Shown: in pieces, positions 36,260 to 45,314 of the stretch
Layout of the letters: every line of letters starts with the position of its first letter
Position numbering within the stretch: position 1 is the first letter of the stretch
DNA from: Actinoplanes utahensis
GTDB lineage: Bacteria > Actinomycetota > Actinomycetes > Mycobacteriales > Micromonosporaceae
Assembly (NCBI RefSeq): GCF_016862455.1
Contig: NZ_BOMZ01000097.1
Location: forward strand, 1 to 63,231
DNA: 63,231 nucleotides
Reading direction: 5' to 3'
Program-made: the position numbers and the translations under genes
The notes under the pieces: model-generated
Databases searched by the model: none
Seen by the model: the letters and a program-made list of their open reading frames with translations, nothing else
What the model was told of the DNA's origin: nothing

Positions 36260-37276
36260 TTATGCCGGGATCGGTTCGCTGACCCGGGCCGGGGTGGCGG
36301 GGGTCAGGGCCGGGCGGGAGCGCAGCGACCACAGCACCGCCAGGGTCGAGGTCCAGACCAGCGCGGAGCCCAGCATGTGCGCGGCGACCAGTGCCACCGG
36401 CAGGTGGGTGAAGTACTGCACGAAGCCGATCAGCCCCTGCCCCATCTCGACCCCGAACAGCACGGCGGCGGCCCGGACGGCGGCGGCCGGGGCGTTCACG
36501 GCGCGCAGCGCGAACCACAGCGCCACGGTCAGGCCGATCAGCAGGAACACCAGGTCGGCGTGCACCTGGGAGATCTGCACCGGGTCCAGGCCGTTGCGCT
36601 TGGCCCCCTGGTCGCCGGAGTGCGGGCCGCTGCCGGTCACCACCACGCCGGCGGCGATCACCGCGAAGCCGGCGGCGACGGTCACCCAGGCCAGCTGCCG
36701 CAGCGGGGCGGGGACCAGCGGGACCGGGTCGCCGTCGCCCTCGTCCACCCGGCGCCACAGCGCGTACGCCCCGGCGACCAGCGCGATCGACAGGATGAAG
36801 TGCAGGCCGACCACCCACGGGTTGAGGTTCGTGAGCACCGTGATGCCGCCGATGACACCCTGGCCGGGGATGCCGATCGCGACCGCGACCGCGAGCTTGA
36901 CCAGGGAGCGGCGCCGGCGGGCCAGCGCGCCGAGGACGCAGGCGATCGCGATCGCGACGAGCACGAAGGTGAGCAGCCGGTTGCCGAACTCGATGACGCC
37001 GTTGATGCCCATCTCGGGCGTGGTCGTGTACGACTCGTCGGTGCACCGGGGCCAGGTCGGGCAGCCGAGCCCGGATTTGGTGAGGCGGACCGCGGCGCCG
37101 GTGACGATGATGCCGATGTTGGCGATCAACGAGGCGAGCGCCAGGCCGCGCAGCGAGGAGCCCAGCCGGCGGAGCGGGCGGGAATCCAGGACGGCGAGCG
37201 CCCGGTCGCGCGGGGAGGGCCGGGATCCGGGGAATCCGGACGCCGGGCGCACCTTGGAGGACTTCACCCCGCGCAT
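36260..37276 (-). CDS. ctaA: Heme A synthase (COX15/CtaA)
   Basis: 338 aa, about eight TM helices. It oxidises the C8 methyl of heme O to make heme A. Histidine ligands lie in repeated four-helix halves: LHFILSIALVAG and VHADLVFLLIG, AAHMLGSAL; a Cys pair CPTWPRC is in the first external loop. On the minus strand TACGAT overlaps the ATG at 37276 and is 7 bases before GTG 37267, so the real start may be that GTG (335 aa, leaderless). Confidence 0.92.
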   Translation of the reverse strand: MRGVKSSKVRPASGFPGSRPSPRDRALAVLDSRPLRRLGSSLRGLALASLIANIGIIVTGAAVRLTKSGLGCPTWPRCTDESYTTTPEMGINGVIEFGNRLLTFVLVAIAIACVLGALARRRRSLVKLAVAVAIGIPGQGVIGGITVLTNLNPWVVGLHFILSIALVAGAYALWRRVDEGDGDPVPLVPAPLRQLAWVTVAAGFAVIAAGVVVTGSGPHSGDQGAKRNGLDPVQISQVHADLVFLLIGLTVALWFALRAVNAPAAAVRAAAVLFGVEMGQGLIGFVQYFTHLPVALVAAHMLGSALVWTSTLAVLWSLRSRPALTPATPARVSEPIPA

Positions 37277-37344
37277 CGTACGCGCGCGCCCGAGCGTGAT
37301 TTCCCCAGCTCCGGTAGCCGGTGGGGTGGATCACCGGGGTGCGG

Positions 37345-37374
37345 TTTGCAGGGGTCGAAGGAAATACGTAACGT
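37345..37374 (+). promoter_or_regulatory. suf operon promoter (leaderless)
   Basis: TTTGCA (37345-37350), an 18-base spacer and TAACGT (37369-37374), then 7 bases to GTG 37382. TACGTAACGT around the -10 box is a partial dyad and a candidate SufR site. Confidence 0.5.
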
Positions 37375-37381
37375 TGGCGTA

Positions 37382-38110
37382 GTGAAAAACGAGGTGTTGA
37401 TCCAGATCGGCGTGGCGGCTCCGGCCGGCGCGGCCGACGGTCGCACCCGTGACCGGGTCGCCCAACTGCTGCTGAAGCGTGGCGCGACCACCGCGGCCGA
37501 GCTCGGGGCCGCGCTAGGCTTGAGCTCCGCCGCCATCCGCAAACACCTCGACGCGATGCTCGCCGAGAACCTCGTGGAGACCCGCGAGGTCCGCCGGGAC
37601 AAGCCGCGCGGCCGGGGCCGGCCCGCCAAGGCCTTCGTGCTCACCGCCGCCGCCCACGAGGATCTGAATCCTCATCACTACGACGGCATCGCCACCGCCG
37701 CGCTGCGCTGGATCGCGCAGCAGCACGGTCCGGAGGCCGTCTCCGCCTTCGCGTCCGCTCAGGTCGAGGCGCTCGAGGAGCGCTGCACGGCGGCGCTGCG
37801 CGAGGCCGGCTCCGATCCGATCGTCCGTGCCGAGGCTCTCGCCGAGGTCCTGACCGCCGAGGGTTACGCTGCCAGCGCCTCGACGATCGCGTCCGGCGGG
37901 CAGCTGTGCCAGCATCACTGCCCGGTGGCTCACGTGGCTGCCGAGTTCCCTCAGCTGTGCGACGCCGAGACCGAAGTCATCTCGCGGCTCATCGGCACCC
38001 ACGTGCAGCGCCTCGCCACCATCGCGCACGGCGACGGGGTGTGCACCACGCACATCCCATCCGCGCCGGGCGCACCACCGCAATCACGGTTAGGACAGAT
38101 ACATGACTGA
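37382..38110 (+). CDS. sufR: Fe-S cluster-sensing repressor SufR
   Basis: 242 aa. An N-terminal winged helix-turn-helix (RDRVAQLLLKRGATTAAELG, LSSAAIRKHLDAML, then KPRGRGRPAKAFVLT wing) precedes a C-terminal domain with the cysteines CQHHC and CTT plus one in QLCDAE, suited to a 2Fe-2S or 4Fe-4S cluster. It is the first gene of the suf operon and overlaps sufB by 8 bases. In mycobacteria and cyanobacteria SufR represses suf when its cluster is present; the same autoregulation is expected here. Confidence 0.9.
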   Translation: MKNEVLIQIGVAAPAGAADGRTRDRVAQLLLKRGATTAAELGAALGLSSAAIRKHLDAMLAENLVETREVRRDKPRGRGRPAKAFVLTAAAHEDLNPHHYDGIATAALRWIAQQHGPEAVSAFASAQVEALEERCTAALREAGSDPIVRAEALAEVLTAEGYAASASTIASGGQLCQHHCPVAHVAAEFPQLCDAETEVISRLIGTHVQRLATIAHGDGVCTTHIPSAPGAPPQSRLGQIHD

Positions 38111-39524
38111 CCAGATCGTCACTCAGGAAGAGCACCTCGCCGCTCTTGGTCGGTACGAGTACGGCTGGGCCGACACCGACACCGCGGGCGCGACCGCTCA
38201 GCGTGGCCTGTCCGAGGCCGTGGTGCGTAACATCTCCGGGCTCAAGAGCGAGCCGCAGTGGATGCTGGACCTGCGACTGAAGGGCCTGCGGCTGTTCGAC
38301 CGCAAGCCGATGCCGCACTGGGGCGCCGACCTCACCGGGATCGACTTCCAGAACATCAAGTACTTCGTGCGCTCCACCGAGAAGCAGGCCGCTTCCTGGG
38401 AGGACCTGCCCGAGGACATCAAGGCGACGTACGACAAGCTCGGCATCCCGGAGGCGGAGAAGCAGCGTCTCGTCGCCGGTGTCGCCGCGCAGTACGAGTC
38501 GGAGGTCGTCTACCACGCGATCCGTGAGGACCTGGAGCAGCAGGGCGTCCTGTTCCTGGACACCGACACCGCGCTGAAGGAGCACGAGGAGCTCTTCAAG
38601 GAGTACTTCGGCACCGTCATCCCGGTCGGCGACAACAAGTTCGCCGCGCTGAACACCAGCGTCTGGTCCGGTGGCTCGTTCATCTACGTGCCGAAGGGCG
38701 TGCACGTGGACATCCCGCTGCAGGCCTACTTCCGGATCAACACGGAGAACATGGGCCAGTTCGAGCGGACCCTGATCATCGCCGACGAGGACTCGTACGT
38801 GCACTACGTCGAGGGTTGCACGGCGCCGATCTACTCGTCGGACTCGCTGCACTCCGCGGTCGTCGAGATCGTCGTGAAGAAGAACGCCCGGGTGCGGTAC
38901 ACGACCATCCAGAACTGGTCGAACAACGTCTACAACCTGGTCACCAAGCGCGCCACCTGCGAAGAGGGCGCGACCATGGAGTGGGTCGACGGCAACATCG
39001 GTTCCAAGGTGACGATGAAGTACCCCGCGGTCTACATGACCGGCCCGCACGCCAAGGGCGAGGTGCTCTCGATCGCGATGGCCGGGGCGGGCCAGCACCA
39101 GGACTCCGGCGCCAAGATGGTGCACGCCGCGCCGCACACCTCCTCGACGATCGTCTCCAAGTCGATCGCCCGGGGCGGCGGCCGCACGTCGTACCGGGGT
39201 CTCGTCCAGGTCCTGGAGGGCTCGTCCAGCTCGAAGAGCACGGTCAAGTGCGACGCGCTGCTGGTCGACACGATCTCCCGGTCGGACACGTACCCGTACG
39301 TCGACATCCGCGAGGACGACGTCAACATGGGTCACGAGGCGACCGTCTCCAAGGTCAGCGAGGACCAGCTCTTCTACCTGATGAGCCGGGGCCTGACCGA
39401 GGACGAGGCGATGGCGATGATCGTGCGCGGCTTCATCGAGCCGATCGCCAAGGAGCTCCCGATGGAGTACGCGCTCGAGCTGAACCGCCTGATCGAGCTG
39501 CAGATGGAAGGGGCCGTGGGTTAA
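38103..39524 (+). CDS. sufB: Fe-S cluster assembly scaffold SufB
   Basis: 473 aa beta-helix scaffold of the SufBCD complex, on which clusters form. Motifs: WADTDTAGATAQRGLSEAVV, SVWSGGSFIYVPKGV, HYVEGCTAPIYSSDSLHSAV (cluster-related Cys), KYPAVYM, and the C-terminal VSEDQLFYLMSRGLTEDEA helix for SufC. No intein is present, unlike many actinobacterial SufB. Confidence 0.96.
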   Translation: MTDQIVTQEEHLAALGRYEYGWADTDTAGATAQRGLSEAVVRNISGLKSEPQWMLDLRLKGLRLFDRKPMPHWGADLTGIDFQNIKYFVRSTEKQAASWEDLPEDIKATYDKLGIPEAEKQRLVAGVAAQYESEVVYHAIREDLEQQGVLFLDTDTALKEHEELFKEYFGTVIPVGDNKFAALNTSVWSGGSFIYVPKGVHVDIPLQAYFRINTENMGQFERTLIIADEDSYVHYVEGCTAPIYSSDSLHSAVVEIVVKKNARVRYTTIQNWSNNVYNLVTKRATCEEGATMEWVDGNIGSKVTMKYPAVYMTGPHAKGEVLSIAMAGAGQHQDSGAKMVHAAPHTSSTIVSKSIARGGGRTSYRGLVQVLEGSSSSKSTVKCDALLVDTISRSDTYPYVDIREDDVNMGHEATVSKVSEDQLFYLMSRGLTEDEAMAMIVRGFIEPIAKELPMEYALELNRLIELQMEGAVG

Positions 39525-39567
39525 CCGACCCGCCCGGCCATCAGAAGAAGCGGACATAAAGGACGAA

Positions 39568-40695
39568 ATGACTACCGAGGCCATCGCCCCGCCGAGCACC
39601 AAGTCGCAGGTGCTGCGCTCCTTCGACGTCACCGAATTCCCGGCTCTCAACGGCCTGGAGGAGGAGTGGCGTTTCACTCCGCTCAAGCGGCTGCGTGACC
39701 TGGTCACCGCCACGTCGCTGACCGGGGCGGCTCCCACGGTGGAGTACGCCGACCTGCCCGCCGGTGTGACGGTGTCGGACGCGGACGACGTGGAGCCGGT
39801 GCTCACCCCGTTCGACCGGGTCAGCGCTCTCGCGTACGGCTCGGCCGCCGGCGTCACCGTGATCGAGGTGGCGCCCGAGGCCGAGCCGGCCGAGGCCGTG
39901 GTCATCCGGCTGATCGGCAAGGGCGGTGACGCGGCCGCCGCGCGCACCTTCGTGAAGGTGGGCGCCTTCGCCAAGGCGACGATCGTGCTGGAGCAGACCG
40001 GCACGGTCACCCTGGCCGACAACATCGAGGTCGTCGTCGGCGACGGCGCCCAGCTCACCTTCGTCACGCTGGCGGAGTGGGAGCGGGATGCGGTCCAGGC
40101 CCAGCACGTCAAGCTCCGGGTCGGCCGGGACGCCCGGGTGCAGCACGTGCAGGTGACCCTCGGTGGCGACCTGGTCCGCCAGTTCACCTCGGTGGAGTAC
40201 ACCGGCCGCGGCGGCGACGCCGAGCTCTGGGGGCTGTACTTCGCCGACTCCGGCCAGCACCACGAGCACCGCCAGCTCGTCGACCACGCGGTGCCGGACT
40301 GCCGCAGCAACGTCGGCTACCGGGGGGCGCTCCAGGGCAGGTCGGCGCAGACCGTCTGGGTCGGCGACGTGCTGATCCGGGCCGCGGCGACCGGCACCGA
40401 CACGTACGAGATCAACCGCAACCTGCTGCTGACCGACGGTGCCGTCGCCCACTCGGTGCCGAACCTCGAGATCGAGACCGGTGAGATCGCCGGTGCCGGG
40501 CACGCGAGCGCGACCGGCCGGTTCGACGACGAGCAGCTGTTCTACCTGATGGCGCGCGGCATCCCGGAGAAGGAGGCCCGCAAGTTGGTGGTCCGCGGCT
40601 TCTTCGCCGAGCTGATCAACAAGATCCCGGTCGAGAGGCTGCGCGAGCGGCTCGGCGACGCCATCGAGGCCCGGCTGGTCGACAGTGGCCTTTGA
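39568..40695 (+). CDS. sufD: Fe-S cluster assembly protein SufD
   Basis: 375 aa, paralogue of SufB. Beta-helix core; QHHEHRQLVDHAVPDCRSN carries the conserved His, and DDEQLFYLMARGIPEKEARKLVVRGF is the SufC-binding helix. Downstream of sufB by 43 bases; its end overlaps the Rieske gene start by 11 bases. Confidence 0.95.
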   Translation: MTTEAIAPPSTKSQVLRSFDVTEFPALNGLEEEWRFTPLKRLRDLVTATSLTGAAPTVEYADLPAGVTVSDADDVEPVLTPFDRVSALAYGSAAGVTVIEVAPEAEPAEAVVIRLIGKGGDAAAARTFVKVGAFAKATIVLEQTGTVTLADNIEVVVGDGAQLTFVTLAEWERDAVQAQHVKLRVGRDARVQHVQVTLGGDLVRQFTSVEYTGRGGDAELWGLYFADSGQHHEHRQLVDHAVPDCRSNVGYRGALQGRSAQTVWVGDVLIRAAATGTDTYEINRNLLLTDGAVAHSVPNLEIETGEIAGAGHASATGRFDDEQLFYLMARGIPEKEARKLVVRGFFAELINKIPVERLRERLGDAIEARLVDSGL

Positions 40696-41017
40696 GAACG
40701 TCGGCCCGGTGACCGACATCGCGAAAGGCACCGTGCTCCAGGTGGAGATCGACGGTGTCGAGATCGCGGTCGTGCACGCCGACGACGACAACTTCTACGC
40801 CGTCCGCGACGAGTGCAGTCACGCCTCGGTGGCGCTCTCCGAGGGGGAGGTGGACGGGTGCACGCTGGAATGCTGGCTGCACGGCTCCCGGTTCGACCTG
40901 CGCACCGGTGAGCCCTCCGGGCCGCCTGCCTTCAGTCCGGTGGCGGTCTACCCCGTCGAGATCCGCGACGGCGACATCTACGTTTCGACGACACCTAGCA
41001 ATGGAGTAGAGCCGTGA
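40685..41017 (+). CDS. Rieske-type [2Fe-2S] ferredoxin of the suf operon
   Basis: 110 aa. The two cluster motifs are C44-x-H46 (ECSHASV) and C63-x2-H66 (CWLHGSRFD). The protein resembles the ferredoxin subunit of aromatic dioxygenases but has no oxygenase partner. Position between sufD and sufC, overlapping both (GTG 40685 inside sufD; end overlapping sufC start), is a typical actinobacterial arrangement and implies a role in electron supply to, or cluster acceptance from, the Suf machine. Confidence 0.9.
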   Translation: MAFENVGPVTDIAKGTVLQVEIDGVEIAVVHADDDNFYAVRDECSHASVALSEGEVDGCTLECWLHGSRFDLRTGEPSGPPAFSPVAVYPVEIRDGDIYVSTTPSNGVEP

Positions 41018-41772
41018 GCACCCTGGAGATCCGCGACCTGCAGGTTTCGGTGAAGCTGCCGGATGGCGAGCTGAAGCCGATCCTCGCCGGGGTCGACCTC
41101 ACCATCAAGTCGGGCGAGACGCACGCCATCATGGGCCCGAACGGCTCCGGCAAGTCGACCCTGGCCTACTCCATCGCCGGCCACCCGAAGTACGAGATCA
41201 CCGGTGGTTCGGTGACCCTGGACGGCCAGGACATCCTCGAGCTGAGCGTGGACGAGCGCGCCCGGGCGGGCCTCTTCCTGGCGATGCAGTACCCGGTCGA
41301 GGTCCCCGGTGTCTCGGTGGCCAACTTCCTGCGGACCGCGAAGACCGCGATCGACGGTGAGGCGCCGAAGCTGCGCACCTGGGCCGGCGAACTGCGCGGC
41401 GCCATGGAGAAGCTGCAGATGGACCCCGCGTTCGCTCAGCGCAACGTGAACGAGGGCTTCTCCGGCGGTGAGAAGAAGCGGCACGAGATCATGCAGCTCG
41501 AGCTGCTCAAGCCGAAGATGGCGATCCTCGACGAGACCGACTCCGGCCTCGACATCGACGCGCTGCGTGTCGTCAGCGAGGGCGTCAACCGGGTCCGCGA
41601 GACCGGCGCGACCGGCTTCCTGCTGATCACCCACTACACCCGGATCCTGCGCTACATCAAGCCGGACTTCGTGCACGTCTTCGTCGCCGGCCGGATCGTC
41701 CAGGAGGGCGGCCCGGAGCTGGCCGAGGAGCTCGAGGCGTCGGGTTACGAGAAGTTCCTGACCAAGGCCTGA
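41014..41772 (+). CDS. sufC: Fe-S cluster assembly ATPase SufC
   Basis: 252 aa ABC-type ATPase of SufBCD. Walker A GPNGSGKST, signature GFSGGEKKRHEI, Walker B MAILDETDSGLD, H-loop LITHYTRIL. The start overlaps the Rieske gene by four bases. Confidence 0.96.
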   Translation: MSTLEIRDLQVSVKLPDGELKPILAGVDLTIKSGETHAIMGPNGSGKSTLAYSIAGHPKYEITGGSVTLDGQDILELSVDERARAGLFLAMQYPVEVPGVSVANFLRTAKTAIDGEAPKLRTWAGELRGAMEKLQMDPAFAQRNVNEGFSGGEKKRHEIMQLELLKPKMAILDETDSGLDIDALRVVSEGVNRVRETGATGFLLITHYTRILRYIKPDFVHVFVAGRIVQEGGPELAEELEASGYEKFLTKA

Positions 41773-41793
41773 TCTTTCTTCTTTGGAGAAGCC

Positions 41794-43023
41794 GTGAGTT
41801 TCGACGTCGAGCAGGTCCGTAAGGACTTCCCGATCTTCCAGCGGGAGGTCAACGGTCACCCGCTGGTCTACCTGGACAGCGCCAACACCTCGCAGAAGCC
41901 GGTTCAGGTGCTCGACGTCATGCGCGCGCACCAGGAGCGGTACAACGGCAACGTGTCCCGCTCCGTGCACACGCTCGGCACCGAGTCGACCGAGGCCTAC
42001 GAGGGCGCCCGGGCGCGCATCGCGACCTTCATCGGCGCGGCGAGCCCGGACGAGGTGGTCTTCACCAAGAACTCCACCGAGGCGCTCAACCTGGTCGCGC
42101 ACTCGGCCGGGCAGCACCTGCGGCTCGGCCCGGGCGACGAGATCGTGATCTCCGAGATGGAGCATCACTCGAACATCGTGCCGTGGCAGCTCCTCTGCGA
42201 GCGGACCGGCGCGACCCTGCGCTGGTTCGGGATCACCGACTCCGGTTTTCTGGACGAGTCGAACCTCGACGATCTGATCAACGAGCGCACCAAGATCGTC
42301 TCGCTGGTGCACATGTCGAACGTGCTCGGCACGATCAACGACGTGTCCCGGATCGCGGCGCGTGCCAAGACGGTCGGTGCGCTGCTGGTGCTGGACTGCT
42401 CGCAGTCGGTGCCGCACCTGCCGATCGACGTCCGGGAGCTGGGCGCCGACCTGATCGCCTTCACCGGCCACAAGATGCTCGGCCCGACCGGCATCGGCGT
42501 CCTCTGGGGCCGTTTCGACCTGCTGGAGCAGCTTCCGCCGTTCCTCGGCGGCGGTTCCATGATCGAGACCGTCACCATGACCGGTACGACCTACGCCGCC
42601 CCGCCCGCGCGCTTCGAGGCGGGCACTCCGCCGATCACCGAGGCGATCGGTCTCGGCGCGGCGGTGGACTACCTGACCGGGCTCGGCATGGCGGCGATCC
42701 ACGAGCACGAGCAGGCGATCACGTCGTACGCCCTCGACGCCCTCACCTCGGTGCCCGGCGTCCGGATCTTCGGGCCCGCCTCGCCGGTGGGCCGGGGCGG
42801 CACGGTGTCGTTCGGCGTCGAGGGGGTACACCCGCACGATGTGGGACAGATCCTGGACGCGCTCGGTGTCGAGGTGCGGGTCGGGCACCACTGCGCGCGG
42901 CCGGTGTGCGCGCGGTTCGGTGTGCCGGCGATGACCCGGGCCTCGTTCTACCTCTACACGACCACGGACGAGATCGACGCTCTGGCGCGCGGCCTCGACC
43001 AGGTGAAGAAGGTGTTCGGCTGA
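41794..43023 (+). CDS. sufS: Cysteine desulfurase SufS
   Basis: 409 aa PLP enzyme, group II. It removes sulfur from cysteine and passes it to SufU. YLDSANTSQKP, NVSRSVHTLGTESTEAYEGAR, MEHHSNIVPWQLL, the PLP lysine in AFTGHKMLGPTGIGVLWG and the active-site cysteine in RVGHHCARPVC are all present. GTG 41794. Confidence 0.96.
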   Translation: MSFDVEQVRKDFPIFQREVNGHPLVYLDSANTSQKPVQVLDVMRAHQERYNGNVSRSVHTLGTESTEAYEGARARIATFIGAASPDEVVFTKNSTEALNLVAHSAGQHLRLGPGDEIVISEMEHHSNIVPWQLLCERTGATLRWFGITDSGFLDESNLDDLINERTKIVSLVHMSNVLGTINDVSRIAARAKTVGALLVLDCSQSVPHLPIDVRELGADLIAFTGHKMLGPTGIGVLWGRFDLLEQLPPFLGGGSMIETVTMTGTTYAAPPARFEAGTPPITEAIGLGAAVDYLTGLGMAAIHEHEQAITSYALDALTSVPGVRIFGPASPVGRGGTVSFGVEGVHPHDVGQILDALGVEVRVGHHCARPVCARFGVPAMTRASFYLYTTTDEIDALARGLDQVKKVFG

Positions 43024-43478
43024 TGATGCTCGACGGTCTCTACCAGGAGATCATCCTCGATCACTACAAGAACCCGCACGGCCGTGGCCTGCGGGATCCG
43101 TTCGACGGCGAGGCGCACCACGTCAACCCGACGTGCGGCGATGAGATCACGGTCCGGGTGAAGTCCGACCTGACCGACATCTCGTACGACGGTCTCGGCT
43201 GCTCGATCAGCCAGGCCTCGGCGTCCGTGCTGCACGAGCTGGTGCAGGGCAAGACCTCGGCGGAGGCGTCGGAGATCCACCACGCCTTCGTGGAGCTGAT
43301 GCAGGGCCGTGGTCAGGTCGAGCCGGACGAGGAGGTCCTCGGCGACGGGATCGCGTTCGCCGGTGTGGCCAGGTTCCCGGCCCGGGTGAAATGCGCGCTG
43401 CTGCCGTGGATGGCGTTCAAGGACGCGGCGGCGCGTGCCGGCGTGGAGGTGGGCGTGAGCCCGGAGGTGAAGGCATGA
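43023..43478 (+). CDS. sufU: Zinc-dependent sulfurtransferase SufU
   Basis: 151 aa. SufU accepts sulfur from SufS. MLDGLYQEIILDHYKNPHG, NPTCGDEITV (Cys), GLGCSISQASASVL (Cys) and the last Cys in PARVKCALLPW supply the Zn ligands; the GRG region of about 20 residues is typical of SufU over IscU. First of two adjacent ATG codons overlaps the sufS stop. Confidence 0.95.
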   Translation: MMLDGLYQEIILDHYKNPHGRGLRDPFDGEAHHVNPTCGDEITVRVKSDLTDISYDGLGCSISQASASVLHELVQGKTSAEASEIHHAFVELMQGRGQVEPDEEVLGDGIAFAGVARFPARVKCALLPWMAFKDAAARAGVEVGVSPEVKA

Positions 43479-44152
43479 GTACAGATCAGACCGATACCGC
43501 TCGGACCGTGGCCTCGGTGCCGGCTTCCGGGGCGGCTCCCGGCGCCGGGGAAGAGGTGCCGGACTGGCTGGCGGAGGAGCGGGCCGCCGCTGCCGAGGCC
43601 GGCGAGCCGGTGGAGACGCCATCGGTGAGTGTCTCGGCCTCGCCGGACGCCGCCTTCGGCGGGGACGCGCCGTCGGCGGCCGACGCCGCGGTGGGCGCGG
43701 ACGCGGCCCCGGCCGACGCGATCGCCTCCGACTCGATCTCCGGCGGAGGCCCGGCCGACGAGGCGCCCACCGGCGATGTCTCCGGCGCGGCGAAGGAGCC
43801 GATCGAGGGTGCCGCTTCCGGCAAGCCGAAGGCGTCGCTCGCCGACATCGAGGAGGCGATGAAGGACGTCGTCGACCCGGAGCTCGGCATCAACGTCGTC
43901 GACCTGGGCCTGGTCTACGGCACCCACGTGGACGACGACAACGTGGTCACCATCGACATGACGCTGACGTCGGCGGCTTGCCCGCTGACCGATGTCATCG
44001 AGGACCAGACCCGGCAGGCGCTGACGGGCGGCCCCGGCGGCGGCCTGGTGAACGACTTCCGGATCAACTGGGTGTGGCTCCCGCCGTGGGGCCCGGACAA
44101 GATCACCGATGACGGCCGCGACCAGCTGCGGTCGCTCGGCTTCAACGTCTGA
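43475..44152 (+). CDS. sufT: SufT/MIP18-family Fe-S assembly factor with long disordered N-terminus
   Basis: 225 aa. The C-terminal 105 residues are a DUF59/MIP18 domain: EEAMKDVVDPELGINVVDLG, LVYG, and TSAACPLTDVIEDQ with the conserved Cys; WVWLPPWGPDKIT ends it. The N-terminal about 118 residues are Ala, Asp, Glu, Ser and Gly-rich, with DWLAEERAAAAEAG and no fold signature, absent from the usual 100-150-residue family members. ATGA overlap with sufU makes it the last gene of the operon. Confidence 0.88.
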   Translation: MSTDQTDTARTVASVPASGAAPGAGEEVPDWLAEERAAAAEAGEPVETPSVSVSASPDAAFGGDAPSAADAAVGADAAPADAIASDSISGGGPADEAPTGDVSGAAKEPIEGAASGKPKASLADIEEAMKDVVDPELGINVVDLGLVYGTHVDDDNVVTIDMTLTSAACPLTDVIEDQTRQALTGGPGGGLVNDFRINWVWLPPWGPDKITDDGRDQLRSLGFNV

Positions 44153-44194
44153 CAAGGGTTTTTCACCCGCAGAAGCACCCCAGAGGCACCCCGG

Positions 44195-44224
44195 AGGGCG
44201 GTACGCGTTCGTGCGTGCCGCCCT
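44195..44224 (+). terminator. Hairpin after the suf operon
   Basis: A 12-bp stem with one G-T pair (44195-44206 with 44213-44224). A five-T run lies before it at about 44159-44163. Confidence 0.55.
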
Positions 44225-44253
44225 TCACCGTGCCCGGTGGTAGAAACCGGGGC

Positions 44254-45012
44254 ATGACTTCGACTCCGCCGTTTCCCGAGCTGCTGTCGCTGATCGAGGC
44301 CCGGTCGGCGGCGCTGCGCGCGGCCGCCGCCGTCGTGCCCGACCGGACCGTCGCGGTCCCCGGGTGCCCCGGCTGGTCGCTCACCGACCTGATCACCCAC
44401 CTGGGCGGTGTCCACCGTTTCTGGGCCGCCACCGTGGCTCTCGGCGACGACTCCGGCCCGCCCGCGCCCGAGCATCACGGTGACCTCGCCCCGCACGGTG
44501 ACCTCCTCGACTGGTCGGCCGCCTCGACCGAGCTGCTGCTCAGCCGGTTGCGGGAGGCCGGTCCGGAGGCGCCGTCGTGGGCCTGGTGGGCCGGGTCCGA
44601 TGCGGCGCCGCTGACCGCCGGCGCGATCGCCCGGCATCAGGTGCAGGAGGCGGCGGTGCACGCGTTCGACGCCCAGGAGGCCGCCGGCCGTCCCGAGCCG
44701 CTTCCGGCCGCGGTCGCGGTCGACGGGGTGGGCGAGTTCCTCACCGTCTGGATGGGGTCGCGGGAGGCGTGGCCGCACCGGCCCGCGCGTGTCGCGTTCC
44801 AGGCGATCGAGGGCCCGTCCTGGACGCTCGACCTCTCTCCGGCGGGCGCCCGGACCGATCCGCCGGCCAGCGGTGATCCGGTCACCCGGGTGCAGGCGAC
44901 CGCGAGCGATCTGGTGCTCGCCCTCTACCGGCGCATCCCCCTGGCGGACGTCCGGGTGGACGGTGACCGTGAGGTCGCCGAGCAGTTGGTGGAGTGGAGC
45001 AGAATGGACTGA
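44254..45012 (+). CDS. Maleylpyruvate-isomerase-fold mycothiol-dependent protein
   Basis: 252 aa. The N-terminal four-helix metal site is visible: PGCPGWSLTDLITHLGGVHRFW (His), HQVQEAAVHAFDAQEA (Glu and His). The C-terminal domain (about 165-252) includes SDLVLALYRRIPLADV, a common MDMPI C-terminal feature. ATG 44254 follows TAGAAA by 7 bases, so it may be leaderless. A second member of the superfamily in this window; the reaction is unknown. Confidence 0.83.
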   Translation: MTSTPPFPELLSLIEARSAALRAAAAVVPDRTVAVPGCPGWSLTDLITHLGGVHRFWAATVALGDDSGPPAPEHHGDLAPHGDLLDWSAASTELLLSRLREAGPEAPSWAWWAGSDAAPLTAGAIARHQVQEAAVHAFDAQEAAGRPEPLPAAVAVDGVGEFLTVWMGSREAWPHRPARVAFQAIEGPSWTLDLSPAGARTDPPASGDPVTRVQATASDLVLALYRRIPLADVRVDGDREVAEQLVEWSRMD

Positions 45013-45028
45013 TTTGCGAGTGTGCGGG

Positions 45029-45067
45029 CGGGCCGGGGAGGAATCCCCGGCCCGTTTTATTTTTTAA
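45029..45067 (+). terminator. Intrinsic terminator
   Basis: An 11-bp perfect stem (45029-45039 with 45044-45054) with a GGAA tetraloop, followed by TTTTATTTTTT. One of the clearest terminators in the window; it isolates the downstream cluster. Confidence 0.95.
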
Positions 45068-45218
45068 TGGTTCGGCAATTCTTGCTTGTCACCCCGGAAA
45101 CGCGATGGTGACCTGCGACTCACTTAACTGCAATTGCGCCTTCCGGTGACGAACGGCACACCGTCCACTGTGGCCTGCAAAGACGCTCGAGTAACCCACG
45201 CTTAACCGGTTCAGGACT

Positions 45219-45261
45219 TGACGCCACGAGGCGGTCACCGCCAGTGTTGGGAGCGCTTCCA
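45219..45261 (+). promoter_or_regulatory. Promoter with LacI-family (CelR/CebR-like) operator
   Basis: TTGACG (45219-45224), 17 bases, CAGTGT (45242-45247), then TGGGAGCGCTTCCA (45248-45261), which would cover the transcription start. The 14-mer is a near-palindrome and differs by one base from the CelR site TGGGAGCGCTCCCA of Thermobifida. The remaining bases of the gap to 45315 are AT-richer than average and hold no gene. Confidence 0.65.
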
Positions 45262-45314
45262 TCGAAGGTTTCCGAACGACGCGAAGCGTTGCGCGAACTC
45301 TCGCGGAAAGGTCA

